DNA from: Uloborus plumipes
Lineage: Eukaryota > Arthropoda > Arachnida > Araneae > Uloboridae
Assembly: GCA_038373865.1 (NCBI GenBank)
Contig: JAXGGA010000466.1
Location: 92,001 to 156,000, forward strand
Length of the DNA: 64,000 nt
Reading direction: 5' to 3'
The notes under the pieces were generated by a model. That model did no database searches, had not been told where the DNA came from, and was given only the letters and a program-made list of their open reading frames with translations. The position numbers were made by a program, and so were the translations under genes. The number at the start of each line of letters is the position of its first letter. Position 1 is the stretch's first letter. Positions 29,401 to 44,400 of this stretch are shown here, piece after piece.

Positions 29401-32400
29401 GCAGATTTCAGAAGCATCCTTTTTTAGAGTTTTGATTAGAATTTTCATTAAAAAGGGGAATATTTTTTTAGTTTATTGATCAATAAATAAATAAATGAAT
29501 AAATTAAAAATACTGATAATAATAAAAAAAATAAATAAAATTACAATAATGAATTAATGAATGTAAAATTATAAACAAATGAAAAAAAGAATATATTATC
29601 TAGTAAAAGGGGTCTTGTCTATCTTGCTTTAGATGAAAATTTATCCTAGATGCTCACTAACTTTCCCTACATACAATTTATTTCACTCTTTAGTCTAATA
29701 GCAATAAGCAAAATGATATTAAAATCTTACTATACTCGGTTACTTTTAAATAGGCGTATCAATTTTATAAAGTTTGCATCGTCTCCATGGAAACCGCACG
29801 AAAGACAACAGTGTCACTCTTTTTTTTTATACACTGCTGTTAAGGCAATTCATTAATTTTATGTTTATCGAATTAGGCTTACGCTTTTATTTATGTCCTT
29901 GTATCTCAGTTATTTCTGAACGTTTTCTAACAAATCCAGTGCTAAATAGTTTGTTTTAGCAAGACTTGCCATCATGAGTATCCGTTATATAAATACTTCA
30001 AAAAGTATTCTTTTAACGTTGATTGAATAATAGTTTACGCACAAAATAATTTCAATTGTTTGCATTTAACCACTTTGACTAAAGCTAAGTGGTAAAAAGT
30101 TCATAGCGCTGATACTATGACAACCATCAGGATAAATTTCACTTCTGGCCGCCTCCTCTGGTTACACAGGGTATAGCATAGCTGTGTCAGTTATTCAAAG
30201 AGACGGACTTACTTTTGTCGAATTTTTTGAATTATAGGCTCAGGAATATTGTCTTTATCATAAGATTTTAAGGCATCCAAAAATTTCAAGTCACCAAGCA
30301 TTTTTTGAGACGGACCCCAATAATCTTCAATCATTTTTCCAGAACCACTAGGGTCAGGTTTTCGTTCAGGTTTTACACCTCTCATTATGCATATTGCTTC
30401 CATGACTAATTTTACACCTGGAGGGGGATTCTAAAAGAAATAGATAAAAGGTTTAGTTGTTCATATTATTTTTTCATGCTATAATTAACTGGTCAAGTAA
30501 GACAAGTAAATGTAATACTTGAGGAGAAATCTAGAGATCAAAATAAAAAACTACTAAAAAGCTCAATTTTTAAGCAAAACAAACTAGAGTTTAACTAGGC
30601 GAATTAAATAAAACTCATCATATTTTTAATGCTAATGTATGCATTATACATATTCTAAACCACTTGCAAAGCATATGAACAGGAAATGCAAAAATTAGGA
30701 TAGTTGCTTGATTTTCAAAGTTCCTTATTTTTGGCTAAAATCAATTGTTAATATTTATTGGAGATTAATGCAGCTTCATTTTAAAATCTTTAAAAAAAAA
30801 ATTCTATGCTTAAGTCTACAGATAAATTCAGTTCTCTCCACCAAAAGTTACAATAAAAAATATGAAAGTAAAAGAATGACTGATAAGTGATATAACATCA
30901 ATGGCTTATCCAAACCAGCATACTCCAAATAAGGTCTGACTAAACTTCTATATAAAGGCAGAGGAGCCTTGCCTTTGTCAGTTTTGCAGTTACAACTGTA
31001 AACTCATCTTAATCTGAACTACAGCCATATTGCTACTATTACTTTCTACAGTAGCCAAAATTAGAAGTCCTGGATAAATAAGCCAAGTCTGGTTTGTTTA
31101 CAAGACTAACATTGACACAAGAAACTAGGATTGACTATCTTACATTCTGCAGAGTCAAGATAGCAATTTTTACGAAATACAAAACACTTTTTTTTTACAA
31201 ATGATACAGACTGACTACTTACTTTCATTGCTTTAACTAAGGTTATATCAGCTGGTTTGAGAGTATCAAGAGCTGCAATAGCTGCTTCCATGGCTGGGAT
31301 AGCTTCGGCTAAATCTCTTTCGCACTCATCTTTAATTGCCTGAGCTTGAGCAGCTTTTTTGTTTGCTACAGATTCTTCAGCTGCAACAAGCTGCAACACA
31401 GAAACTAATGGTAAAACACTTGTTGAAGCAAAACTCATAATAAATGTACACTATTCGTCTTTAAAAAACGCTAAACCAGAAATGCACACAGTGCTGAGAT
31501 ATCAAGGATGTAGAGGGGTTCTTTTGCTTGTATGCCTTTTTTTAAGCAGCAAATCCATGGAAGCTAACTTAAAACTGCAGCATAACAGCAAAACCTAGTT
31601 TACTTTAAAATGAGGCATAAATCATAGAATTTGATAAAGGAATAAGGAAGATCAGGGCCGCCGAGAGGGGGGGGGGCAGCAGGGGCAAAATCCCCGGGGC
31701 CCGGCACAAGAGGGAGCCCGGGCTGCTAGTTCAAAAAAAAAGCAGTTTTTTTGGTTAACTGACCTTCATTTTTGTGAGGGTAAAGCAAAAACATCTCGCA
31801 TCTACATGTGTCCACAGCAACGCAACCTGTGCTTGTAGCCCAATGCCTTAGGGGGCTAACTTCTGTAGTACTTACCAGGCATTTCTTGCGTGTACAATGG
31901 AAAGTTTTAATGAACTTTCAAAGTGAGGAATAACGCTTTTAATAGTCAAGAAATATGACATTTTTTCAAGGGATTTTAAAACACATACATGTGTAATTTA
32001 TGTAAATATGTATTATTAATTTTGTGAAGTAGTGATAGAATAATTAATAGTTATTAGTAAATTGAAGTAGGAATAGTATTTGTAAATTTGTGTTATGTAT
32101 TTCTGATTTATTTCATACGCATTTATATCATAGTATACTTAAGTACAGCACACGAGCAGATTATAAAAATATGAAACACACAAAATATAAAATTGGAAGA
32201 AAAATGAGCAAATACGAAATACTATTATTTTTCTTCACTGCACCGAACGTAAAATGTCTTAGTATTGAAGATTTTTTTAGAAGGGGGGGGGGATGTCAGT
32301 ACTTTGAACCGGGGCCCGGTAAACCTCTCGGCGGCCCTGAGGAAGATCTAGCATAGTGACAAGAAAACGGGCCAGAGAAATAAGATATAAGATGCTGCTG

Positions 32401-35400
32401 AATATTTTGCATAATTTTGTACAAGCCTTAATCTGTTTTATATGACATTAGTTCTCATCTTCCAACTTTATTTGTAACAAAAGATTTTTTTTATTTTGGT
32501 TAGCTTTCTTCATAAGGCACCCTTTTAATTCACAAGACAATAAATACTTTTTCTTGTTAACTTGTTTTATAGTTCATTTGTTCAAATTATTCATAGCTGA
32601 AATATTTAAACTACATGCAATCACATTAAATACACTAAAGTTCTTGAAGTGGTGACGAACTCAGAGAAGTGTTGACAAGCATCTAAAGAAACAGTTATCA
32701 AAAGACACAGCAAACCACTCCAACCACAGTAAACATCACCAGAAAAAAAAAATCAAGATGACAGAGTAAAACATTATTAGTTGAAGATATGACTTCTCGG
32801 TTTTCGTGGCAGTGGTGAAATAAATATACTGACATGGAAGTATTGCTTCCACATAATACGCCACTTATTCTTACTTAAACTTCATTTTTCTCATTAAAGA
32901 ATGTTTTGCAGTCAAATAAATGTTTTAAATTATAATTGGTTCATTATAAGTAGAAAAACATTTTTGATTCCACCCTAGGGTCTTTGTATAAGTATTTTTG
33001 TAGTTTTCCTGATCACAACATTATTCAAAATGCAATGGGTAGTGGTAATTTGTGTTGCTTTTGATGCCCTGTATCACCCAATTGAATTGAAACTGATACT
33101 TCAAGGCAAAATTCTGCAAAGCAAAATACATAAAAAAAATAAATGTCAGAAATTTAACCTCTTTTTGAGATTCAACATCAACAGTCTCTGCTTCAATAAC
33201 AACCATAAGACTTTCAATTTCTGCAGCTTTTTTCACAAGTTCTGGCTGAAGTTCAGTGATTTGGTTCTGCATGACGGCTATTTGAGATGCAGCAAATTCA
33301 AGCTTTTCAAGACCGACCTAGAAACAAAAAATATTAATTGAGAATTAAAACGGGAGGGGAGGGGTAAAAATGTGCATGTTACATTTTTTTATTTTTTTGT
33401 TTCCAAATTACAATTTTCAAAGACTTAATTTAATTGACATCAAATATGCATGCTTTCTATGGAAAAAACGAAGACTGAACACTGGTTTTAGATTTTGAAA
33501 GAGCTTTAATCTTCATGGCATGGACATAATCCTATCTCTAGCAGGAACATATTTCGATTAATGTATGGCATTTAAGTTGAGTGTGCATAGTTCTGCTATC
33601 AAGAAGGTTAAACCATTTAAAAACCTAAATACAAACAAAAAACTAAACTGAAACATAAAATTTGAATTCTGAGATTGCCCAAGTTCTGCCCTAAATTCAC
33701 CAGTTGTATCGTACCATTAATGCAATATCTTGCTGGTATGCTAATTTTACATTAGTTGCCAGTTTTTGGCACTCTTAGCTTCTATAAAATGATATCTGCC
33801 ACCAGCTTGGTTGCTTCCTATTCCAGACTGATGAGTTCTAAAAAGAACTAACTTGCAGTCTCTGGATGGAATAACCTAGCTGGTGGTATATTGCATGTAA
33901 ATAACTAGACTGTTCTTTGTTTGAATGAGTTTTTTAATGAGCCCAAAAAGATTCCAATTTTGAATAGCAAAAAAGAAATACGCGGTAAGCAAAACTTTTT
34001 TTATAGATTTTTTTTATACATCCAATTAATTTAATTCAATTGCATGTTTGAAATAAATTACATATAACTTTAATATTTTAATCAGCAATAAAACTTACGA
34101 TATATCGATTCTTTTGAGCCAGCAAGTCACCTTGTTTTTTGGATAAGAGATCTTTGAAAGTAATGATGAGTCCTAAATAAGAAGTCGGAGTAACATAATT
34201 CTTTCTCTGAAGCTCAAAATAAAATCTGAAATTGGAAAAGCAATTCACTATAGCATAAAAAATTTATTAAAATTCACTTAATTTCACTTCAAACAACTGA
34301 TATTAAATTAACTGAATCTGTTTAAACAATTTAACAAAAATGTAATAAGATGTACTTAAACTCTTTTTCTTTGCGCCCTTTACAAATATCTACACAGAGA
34401 AAATTATTAGTGCTAAACATTAAAATGTGAACATTTCTGCAAGCGAAACATTTTTCAAATATTTTACTGCGCATTGTTTTTTAAATTTTGTATTATACAG
34501 TGATTTCACAAACAAAACGCAAGACAATCATCATTTCATGCTTTTGCAGTGTTGAAAATTTCCAAATTATTTGCTATGGAGAAAGAATAAATTCAAGATA
34601 ACCACAGAAAAATTTAAGTTTTTGGTTTTTAAATAAAGATAGAAAATTATTCTGAAATGTCAGGGCTTAATTTCTAACAATTTTTAAGGATTCCTAGAGC
34701 CCACAACTTTTTTCAATACTTAAATGGTATGAGTAGAGTCAAATAATGTAAAGAATCATACAAAACTGAAAGGAAGTGCATGAACTGAGCTCCCATGCAA
34801 ATAAGGCTCTGATACTACTATTGAGGAACACAAGAACCTTACAAGCTAAGGGGTGAGGGTTAAAGCCTCTATCAATGCATGTTGAAGTGCTGGTAATAAA
34901 AAATAGCTAGAAATTTAAAAAATCTTAAGCCTCAATTCGTTGATCCAACTTACAAAGCATTGCCCATAAGCATTCTCTATGGGGGCATTTCAGATAAAGA
35001 AATTATAAAATTAAAAATTGGCGTTGAAAAAACAAAGCAAAGCAATAATATATACTCATTGTTATGAAAGCTCATGTGACTTTAAAATCATTTACATCAT
35101 AATTTTCCAAGACAATTTTTTTTCTTTTAATTTTACAGAAGGCACATACATACCTCTCAGACATACTGTATACACTCTGATGAAAATGTTTGCACATAGT
35201 CACACATGCCAAACGGATACTGGAATCAATATCAGATTCTTCCAAAAACTTGTTTGCTACCATTTCAAGAGCATCATCTGGCCAAGACTAAAAAAAATTA
35301 AAGCTTAGAAGAATATAAGTAGCAAAAAAAGAATAATACAGGGGCGAAATTTTGGGGGAATACAAATTATAATATTACAAATTACAGTATATATCACATT

Positions 35401-38400
35401 AATAGTAGTGTCGTAACAAATTAAAAAAATTAGAACTTTGCTTTTCTGCCCCCCTTTTCTTAAGGGATCTCAAAAAAAAGGAAAAAAAATATTTAACATT
35501 AGAACTTTGAAAAAAAAAATTGTCACCAGAAAATTGCAAAGAGTAGCAGAGGTTATCAACCCTGATGTCATTGGCAAAAGCGTAAAAAATGAAATTAAAT
35601 CTGAACACTAATTAAAATAATTGATAAAAAATACATAATTTTGCCAAATTATTAAAAAATGCTTAAATCCTTTGTTTTGAAGCATACTCTTTCAGAAAAA
35701 AAATATAAATAAACAAATAAAATTTAGGAAGCATCCCCATTGTAATTAATAACCTTAAAATTACAAAACTCATATTTAAATGCAAATAAAGGTTAAGCAT
35801 ATTTATCTGCAAGCAACATACATTTTGACATTGATCTTATATGACCATAGATACATATCACAAAGAAAATACAGACCATATTTTCTTGATAATTTGTGCT
35901 TTATGTTTGCTGGTGCTTCATTGCAATTATTCGCTCATAATGTTTAAACAATGTACCTGAAACCAATCTATGGTACAGCAGTTAATCAAGGAAGGAAACA
36001 TCCTCAATCTGTTTCGAAGAGCAGCACCAATAGGACTCATGGCTAGTACCATGTGAAGATTCTGGTGAACCCTCTCAATGAAAAAGTTATACAGAGATAA
36101 TGGAGAAGTGTCAATTTTTTTGCCCTATAAAGACCAGAAAAAGAGAAACATTCAATTTCTTTTTCTATCTCAATAGAACTCTTGATATCGTGATTTTTAA
36201 ACTAGATGCTGAAGGTAGATTATACAAAAATAAATATTTGACAGTTGATTATAGAAAAGTTAGTAATTTTTAGAAAAGTACTTTATTTGAAGAAACCTCA
36301 GATATTCAGGCAACCAAGCAATGCTAAAGTGCAAATATATGGTTCTAAAAATTTTAGTAACCAATGTAAGACACGTAAATATTTTAGATAGAAAGAACAG
36401 AAGCAGCTTTTGTTATTATTTTGTGCAAAAGAATATTTCTCCAAATCATTAACAGAAGACAATACTGATAATGGTTGTTTCAATAACAAGTACAATAACA
36501 AATTCTCATACTTTCATACCAAAAACCTTTGAATGCATCGTAGCTTATCTTTAAATACATAGAATTGAAATGAATAATTTTTTTTTTCAATTATTATAGA
36601 AAAATATTAATTGTAGTTCACTCTAAGAGGATAACACATACTTCAGGAAGTGAAATATTTTCCCAGATTTTACAAATCAGTTTCTAAAGATGCCAATTTA
36701 TAAATATTTTTTCCAAGTTTATCAGCTACACCTTTTATTTAGATCTTAGAAGATTCATTATGTTCTAATCAAAAATATTTTTAAAATGTTTCCCTTTATT
36801 CTTCTCCTGAAGTTGATCTTTAAATTCCATACTTCTTTCCCAGCACAGTGAAAAACAAACTAAATACATACAAAAAATGGTACACACAAAAAACAGACAA
36901 ATAATAAACACATAAATGATAAACATTATTCTACAAGGCCATTCTATAATGTTTTAAAACTATGTATCGGGAAACAAATGACAGGAAAGTAAGACATCAT
37001 ACTGTTTCCCTTGCAGCAGCTTGCATTTTTTCTAAGATGTCGGCTCTCTCGTCAGCTGCATAAAGATTTGGAACATCTCCAGTATTCAGAATCATATTAA
37101 TGTCTTCCACAAATGATTCATCCTTGATTTGGTTATCATTGAATAGGAATACAGTAGCTTTGCCATCAGCTCCAACTTTTCGAAGAACCTAAAAGTTTAA
37201 ATTTCATGAATAAAAGATAAGATGGAATATTTTCAATCTGTTTTTGTAAAATTTCTAATTTTTTAACCTATAAGTAAAAATATATTGAACAATCATTTCA
37301 AAAATTTCTGTAAATGCACACACAGAGAAAAAGCCTTTGCCCACACATTGCAACATATGAATATTTTTTATAAAAGTTTATAGTCTAATAACTAGCAACG
37401 TTTTCGAGACATAATTTTAAGATGTCTGGGGTTTTAACATTTCTTTCCCTATGTTCTTCTAAGCAGCATGCAGGGCGATTTCTTTTAATATTTATCAAAA
37501 CTTCAAGGGCCTGGCGGAGGGTTTAACCTTTTGGATCCGGGCTGTTCATATAGAAACTTTTCTTTCGACCCAGGTAGTACGACAGTTGAACCACAGATTT
37601 CTTTTCCATTGAAAAGAGAAGGTATAAACTGTCGTACCAGACGTATGAAACCTTGAAAAAATCCCTGGCTCCAAAGGGTTCGAGTGAAAATTTCAAACCC
37701 GTCCTCTAAAGAAAAAAGATTTATGGTACAACATGTGTACCGCCTGGTTCCTAAAGGTTAAATATTATGTGATATCAAAATATTTTTTTCCATGAACTAT
37801 GAGTCTTACTGTGCTATTATTTTTGCTACTGGCAATTTAAAAAATCATACATAAAAATGTAAAAATTAAGTTAAAATGCTATTTTTTACATATTTGGCGA
37901 AACTTTCAAGGCGTTGCGGGAGATGTAAATACATTTTGATTTCAAAGCAATTTTTTCTACAAACATTTGATATTAATACACAACTTTTCCTACCACAGGC
38001 ATGTTTGATTTTTAAAAAAAGTTAAAATTGACCCAACCTAGCGCATATGTTCCCAATACAAATCCAGTCTACATTGAATTTTCGCCAAATTTGATACAAT
38101 ACACATGCAAAGACAGTCGAAAGATGGGAGAAAGGGGGGGGGGGGTTAAAAGTTCTTAACTGTTTTGAATTCTAATTTTCAGACAAAAAAAAATCAAGTT
38201 TTTTTTCCACACAAAATAATTGTTCTTTGGACACATCAATCTCGGAATACTAACGAGCTTTCTGGGCATTCCCAACTAACTAAGTCCCAAGCAAGGGAAA
38301 ATCTGCAGTCTCTGGATACTATAATAAGCTATTTGGTTATTTGCTTGTAATTATATATCTTATCGTTTGGTTTAATCAAATACTCTAAAAGTTGAACATT

Positions 38401-41400
38401 TTATCACTGATTAGTTTTTTGTTTGTGCAATTGATATTCATTATGTAAACAAAAATATTTTTTTATTTACTTCATACAATTTTAAGTAGAAAGTATATGG
38501 CTACAAATTGTAGCCTCAACAGTATGACATGTAAGCCTCAGAAAAATGGTTAAGATATAATCCTGCTGCTCTGAGGCAAACAGTACAAAAATAGTCAAAA
38601 ATTTCAAAAACAATTTCAGCTTTCAAACCTTTTTAATATCATCTCGCCATTCTGTACTTGTATAGTTTTTAGTGATTTCAATTTGAAATGTCTCATATCC
38701 AGCCATATAAGTAGCTAATCTAGCAGCACTTTGTCTACCACTACCACCAATTCCTAAAGGGCATGAAAATTCAATTAATGAGCAATAAATCAATATTGGT
38801 TCAAATAATAATAAAAAAAACTTTTAAACCAAGCAGATTCTGTATCTATCTATGCCAGTATACAAAAATTTATTAGTTCTTGTCAGACTTAAATAGTTTA
38901 AAAAATTTTACCCTCTAATTTTACAATACACGCAAAAGGGGGGGGGACTCAACTGCCTCACCCATGGCTTTGGGAAATGAATGTCTTTTTACATAAGTGG
39001 GCGTGGTTTTTGTAGTTTTTAGGTGCAATTTACATTGAGTATCTACCCTTTGCCCCCTGAAAAAATTCAAGATGACTAGCCCGCTTATCACACGTCATGC
39101 TATTTTTCATAAGCATATTGTTATAAAATAGAGCTGAGTGATGTCACACTTCTTGTTACCCCTCCCTCGCCCTTCTCACAAACACACAATCGCGTCAACC
39201 CCCCTCCACCGAGAATCATTCATGAATGTCCCTTTTGTTTGGAAGTTAAATATACTAGAAATACAAAGTCATACTAAGTTAATCCATATGGTTCAAAGTT
39301 ACTCTCAATTATTTCAAGTAATACAGATCCACTGTAAATATGCAGTTTCAACCATGATACTTATACCCTTTGAAAATGACAAAATTCATCAAAAGAAGAA
39401 GTAAATCATAGCTCAAAATCAAGTGAAAATTCAAACCAATTTTGACACAATTAGCTCACTTAAGTATATATAAAAATATGTACTTCTTTGAGTTGATAAA
39501 TCAAGCACAATAAGCGGCAAAGAATCAAGCAAAAGCTACACAACATTTAATGATTACATGTCAAGTGACTTATTGTAAAGTAACTAGGGATTATTTTAAA
39601 CTTTACATTAACTTCTAATTCAATATAATTGCTAAAAAATTGTGCAAGTATCTGTTCAACTGTTCAAAAGAAAGCAGGAGAGAAGAAGAAAAATCATACC
39701 AACAAGTAAAACATGACCATTATCTTGCTTCAGAACACGAGAAATACGAGAAACATGCTCAAGAGCAAATTTGAACAAAACAAGGTGCATTGGTGTCTTG
39801 GTCATCTGATTAAAATCATCTAAGTACCTAAAAGAGCGTCACAAATATTACAAATAAGTTGGGGCTATACTATTGCATGAATTCATATCAATATCATATA
39901 CATAGTCTTTTACTAGAATCACAATCAATATCAATTTTTTGAAGGTACACAAGAACTGCAAGGAACAGGATTACATTGTTTTTTTCTAAGACACAAAACA
40001 ATAAATACAATATTTTTAAAGACTTCGTCATTCCAACAGTAATCTAATCACTACATGGTTTTGCATACCCATTCATCACTTCTGATAGCTCTGCTAAATC
40101 CTGTACTTCATCATAGATCCGAGTTTCTTCATCAGGGTGCATGTAATCTCCAAAGAATAAATTTCTGAAAAAAAAGTAAGTTTCAAAAATTAGAATGTTA
40201 GTTTTTATTACAATACCATTTTTCTATTTATTTTTCTTCAAACCATAAACATGCAAATCCACAGATACAGCAAAAAAACAAACACAAAGGACGAGAAGGG
40301 CCAAACAAAAATGTAACAACAATTATTACCCTACTCAATAATTTGCCTTTACTTTTGTTGATGGAATACACAATACATGACACACACTTTGTTAGTATGT
40401 CCAAAAACTCTTAATGTTTGCCTCTTTTTTTGAGCAATGGCATATTGCTATTTTTTTTTTCTTTTTAGACCTCAGATGTCATGTAGTTCCTTTCCAGATT
40501 GGACTGAAGTCTGCAACAGGACATCTCGCTGCGCCACCTTCTGGGATATTCACTAGCCCCTGCTACTTTGCAAACATGTAAGACATAGTTGTTCCAATGT
40601 CCTACATAGTAACAACACGCACACACCTATCCCAATTCTTCATTGCAAATACATTATTTGAATTCAAGATGTCAAAACTCTAATTTATTATAATATTATT
40701 ATTATTATTTGTTTAACTTCCCAATGTTCTGTTTCACAACAACTCAAACTTGCACATTCTTTCAATTGCAGTATATACATTGTATATAAAACTAATGCCA
40801 AGTATTTCATTGAGGAAAACCAGTTTTAAAAGGTTTAAGCGAATATTTCGTTAATTATTTCAAAAGTAGTACTATTCAGGTAAAATTTTCTGAAGTAATG
40901 CATGCAAATAATTTCATACTTAATAATGAATGAAGACATTTTCCCAGCATTTTGAGGCACACAATTTTTAAACTTTCATTTTTTAGACAATTATATATGT
41001 ATTTTTTATTTTATTGTACTTATGTGTGAGTGTTCATATAAGGAATTTTTAAGCAAAATGTCACTTAAAAAGCAAACAATTTATGACAAGTAAATTATGC
41101 AGTGAAATTTGACTTAAACTGAGCATTTTTTTAGGTAACTACAGTACAGATGAAAATTAACTGTGCAAATTCACTGAAAATTCTGACGAGAAAGAGTATC
41201 TATATATACGAGACGCAAAACTTTGGTTTAATTTTGCAATGTTTTAGCATTAATTACACCGAAACCAATATTAAGACCTAGTTAGTAATTTATATTTAAC
41301 TACTTGATAAGTAAAACTGCGATGCAAGTACAAATTCTAATAGTTGCACGTATTATCCTAGAATCCAAAAAAGAAAGTTGAATTATTCATAAAAAAATAA

Positions 41401-44400
41401 ATAAATAAATAAAGTGTAAAAAGACTCCTGTAAGCATTCTGTCTGAAAGTAATTGAATCGTTTATTTCGAAAAGGTAACATCTCTATTTTGATCTCCAAT
41501 GTCTCTTTAGAAAATTAAACAGCGCACGGTTATATTTTTGAATGTCATAATCAATGGTTATTTGGTAAATTATTGCAGTAATTGTGTACTTAACTAAAGG
41601 CATTTTTTCATTGATTATGACATTCAAAAATATAACCGTGCGCTGTTTAATTTTCTAAAGAGACAGAGGAGATCAAAATAGAGATGTTACCTTTTCGAAA
41701 TAAACGATTCAATTGAAAGAAACTGCATAAAAAAGTAACTTTTTCTGACGAAATCTTGCTAGTGCACAAAAATTTACACCCTGAAATAAGTTACATTTAT
41801 ATTAACAGTTGAAAAAGTAGAGATGTTTGTGATTTCATTACCACCCAACTGAAGGTCTTACAGCATAGAACACGTGTTACATAACTCAAGTACATGTTAA
41901 CCTTTTCTGATACATAAAAGCTATTTTGGTTCCTTTGATAAAAAGTTTTAAGCACTGGGGCATTTAAAGTGTTTCTCAAATAAAGATTCAAACATTTTAA
42001 TTAAAATTTAAACACTTGTATGCAGTTTAGTTTTGTTAATAATAAAGAAAAAAAGCACAATTTAAACAGAAGAATCATCCAAGTACTACAGATTTCAGAT
42101 TTATTTTTATATTCCATCAAGTACAATCCAAATGCGAAAATAAGAACATTTCTAAAATCAAGAGATTTCAACAACCGATTTTGCTTATTGAAATCATAAC
42201 ATTTACATACAAATTGATAAAAAATCAAATTTATATCTAAATGCAAAATGTACACCATCATTTTCTTAATAACAATTACTTTAATATAACTTAGCGATAT
42301 AAATGTAAACATAACAACAGTAATATTATATAATAAATTTAATATAACTGTTGTAAACAATAAAACATTTTTAAATGGAATAAATGTCAAGGTAATAGTC
42401 AGTTTTTAAATTCATAAATTTTTTAATGAAAAAATTTAAAAGTGGTAGTTTAATCAGGTCAAATGCAACAAACACAATACTGGAAGCAATATTTAAAAAT
42501 ATTGAAGGTAGAAAATATTTTTACCTAATGTCATCATCTTTAAGAGTACCTGACGTCAAATGGGATAGGACTTTGTTCAAGGGCTGTTTAAAATGCAGAT
42601 TTGTTGTTTCTGATATTATTTCAAAGAACTTTAACCTGCAATTATTATTTAGAAACAGTAAAAAATAAATACTAATAAAAAATAGATAACTTCTTTCACT
42701 TTATATTTAATCTATTTGAAAAATAAAGGACTAAAATACATACCTGTCAGAATCATCAACTAAACGATCATAAAAAACTCTGTAAGCTTCATGAATCCAT
42801 AGTCGAATCAGTTTATTGGCTTCAGTGAGATGAGTTTTGGGCATCAAAAGAACTCCATAAATTACTTTAGCAAAATCTCTTAGATTGAAAACATAGTGGC
42901 TTTTTGTTGGTGTCGGCAAAAAATTAGCTATGGCAGCAATGTAAATCTCATTAGTGGCTTGAACCACTGCCTAAAAGAATAATTTTTAAAAAATATAATA
43001 GTTATTTACCAAATTAGTTTTGAAGTATAAACTCTTTCATTAACAAAAGCAGATTACAACTCAAATATTACATTTCAACCAAAGTAATATTTGTTTATGA
43101 GAGGTTGAGTTGAGGTAGTGACCAGTAAACTCCCCAAGAAGAAAAATTGATAACTAAGCAAAAATATCAAATAACACAAGCAACAATTTATATGCTTTTA
43201 ATATTTTCCCAAAATCGTACCTATGCTCAGACAAAACTGTTAAATAAAATCTCAACATCTGGCATGTTTCCATAGCATTTTTCCCGAGCCACGTGCAGAA
43301 TTTGATGGGTATTCTTGCTTGATTGATAGTGCCATATTGTAACATGAAACACAGGTTTTGTGCAGAGCAATATCCTGAAGCTTTGGCTCGTAGGAGCAAA
43401 CTGACCCTGGTCACGATTGGAAGGATAGATCCTCCTCCCTACTTTTTTCCCCACTTTGAGCATTGCGATTAACAGTCATGTCAGAAAAAAAAAAATCCTG
43501 ATAACTTTTAAAAAACACTTTGTATATTTTTGTTAAATACTCTAAGTATGTGTTTTCAGAATTTATCATAACATAATCAGGATTTAAAGAATACTTCAAA
43601 AATCATGGGTGGATAAAAAGTCAATCTAATAAGTGGTTACCTTTCCAAGCCTCTGAATATTTGTATCATAACCTTTACAAAATTGCCAATTGACAATGGA
43701 AGTAAAAACATGACACAGTGTTTCATCATCAAACACATCAATCCCTATTATGTTTAAATGGCGAACAAAACGTGATGTAATATCATTCCGGCCACCACCT
43801 GGAGGGCCCATTGCTGTGATCAAATTCTAAATGGAAGGAAGAAAGAGAATGTCATTTTATAACAAACAAACTACACATGAAAAATGTTTTTAGTTCAAAT
43901 TTTAGTGCAAACTTAGAGAGTATCTTCATTACGCTTATTAAGAACTCAATTCAATTTATTGCTCTTATAAAAATTACTATTACTTTATTTATTTAGATAT
44001 TTTTTCATAGTTCAGCTAAATATAAATTTAACTACTGCATGATTAACTCCTAAAAAGCTTATCTTTAGGTTGTTTACAATTTGCAGTCTTCTAAAATATA
44101 ATGTTTCAGTATTCTGATATAGAGCATGCACATAAGCTGAAATTTGTCAACTCTCTTAGGGGGCTTCCAAATGAGATTCTATGCCCTGAGATTTGTAAGT
44201 TGGTTCCTGAGAAATAACAGCTAAGAAGAAAATGAGTCATTTTTAGCCGGCTCAGCAGTACGTAAAATATTCTAAATGTACACAGCAACCTTAATCAAAA
44301 AGTACAGGCTTCTCCACCCCAAAGCATTGTTTAAAATTTGAAATCTTACCTCAAGATGGATAATTAAACCATATGTTTAAGATTTTAAAGCAACAAATAT

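Larger units (their letters stand above)
34226..37002. other. Introns flanking exons 15 and 16
   Basis: Apart from exons 16 (35154-35287) and 15 (35957-36124), A/T-rich with no element recognised. Confidence 0.5.

Noticed and set aside
42001..42390. 129-codon minus-strand open frame
   Set aside because: Hydrophobic low-complexity translation of A/T-rich intron; no motif, wedged between dynein exons.
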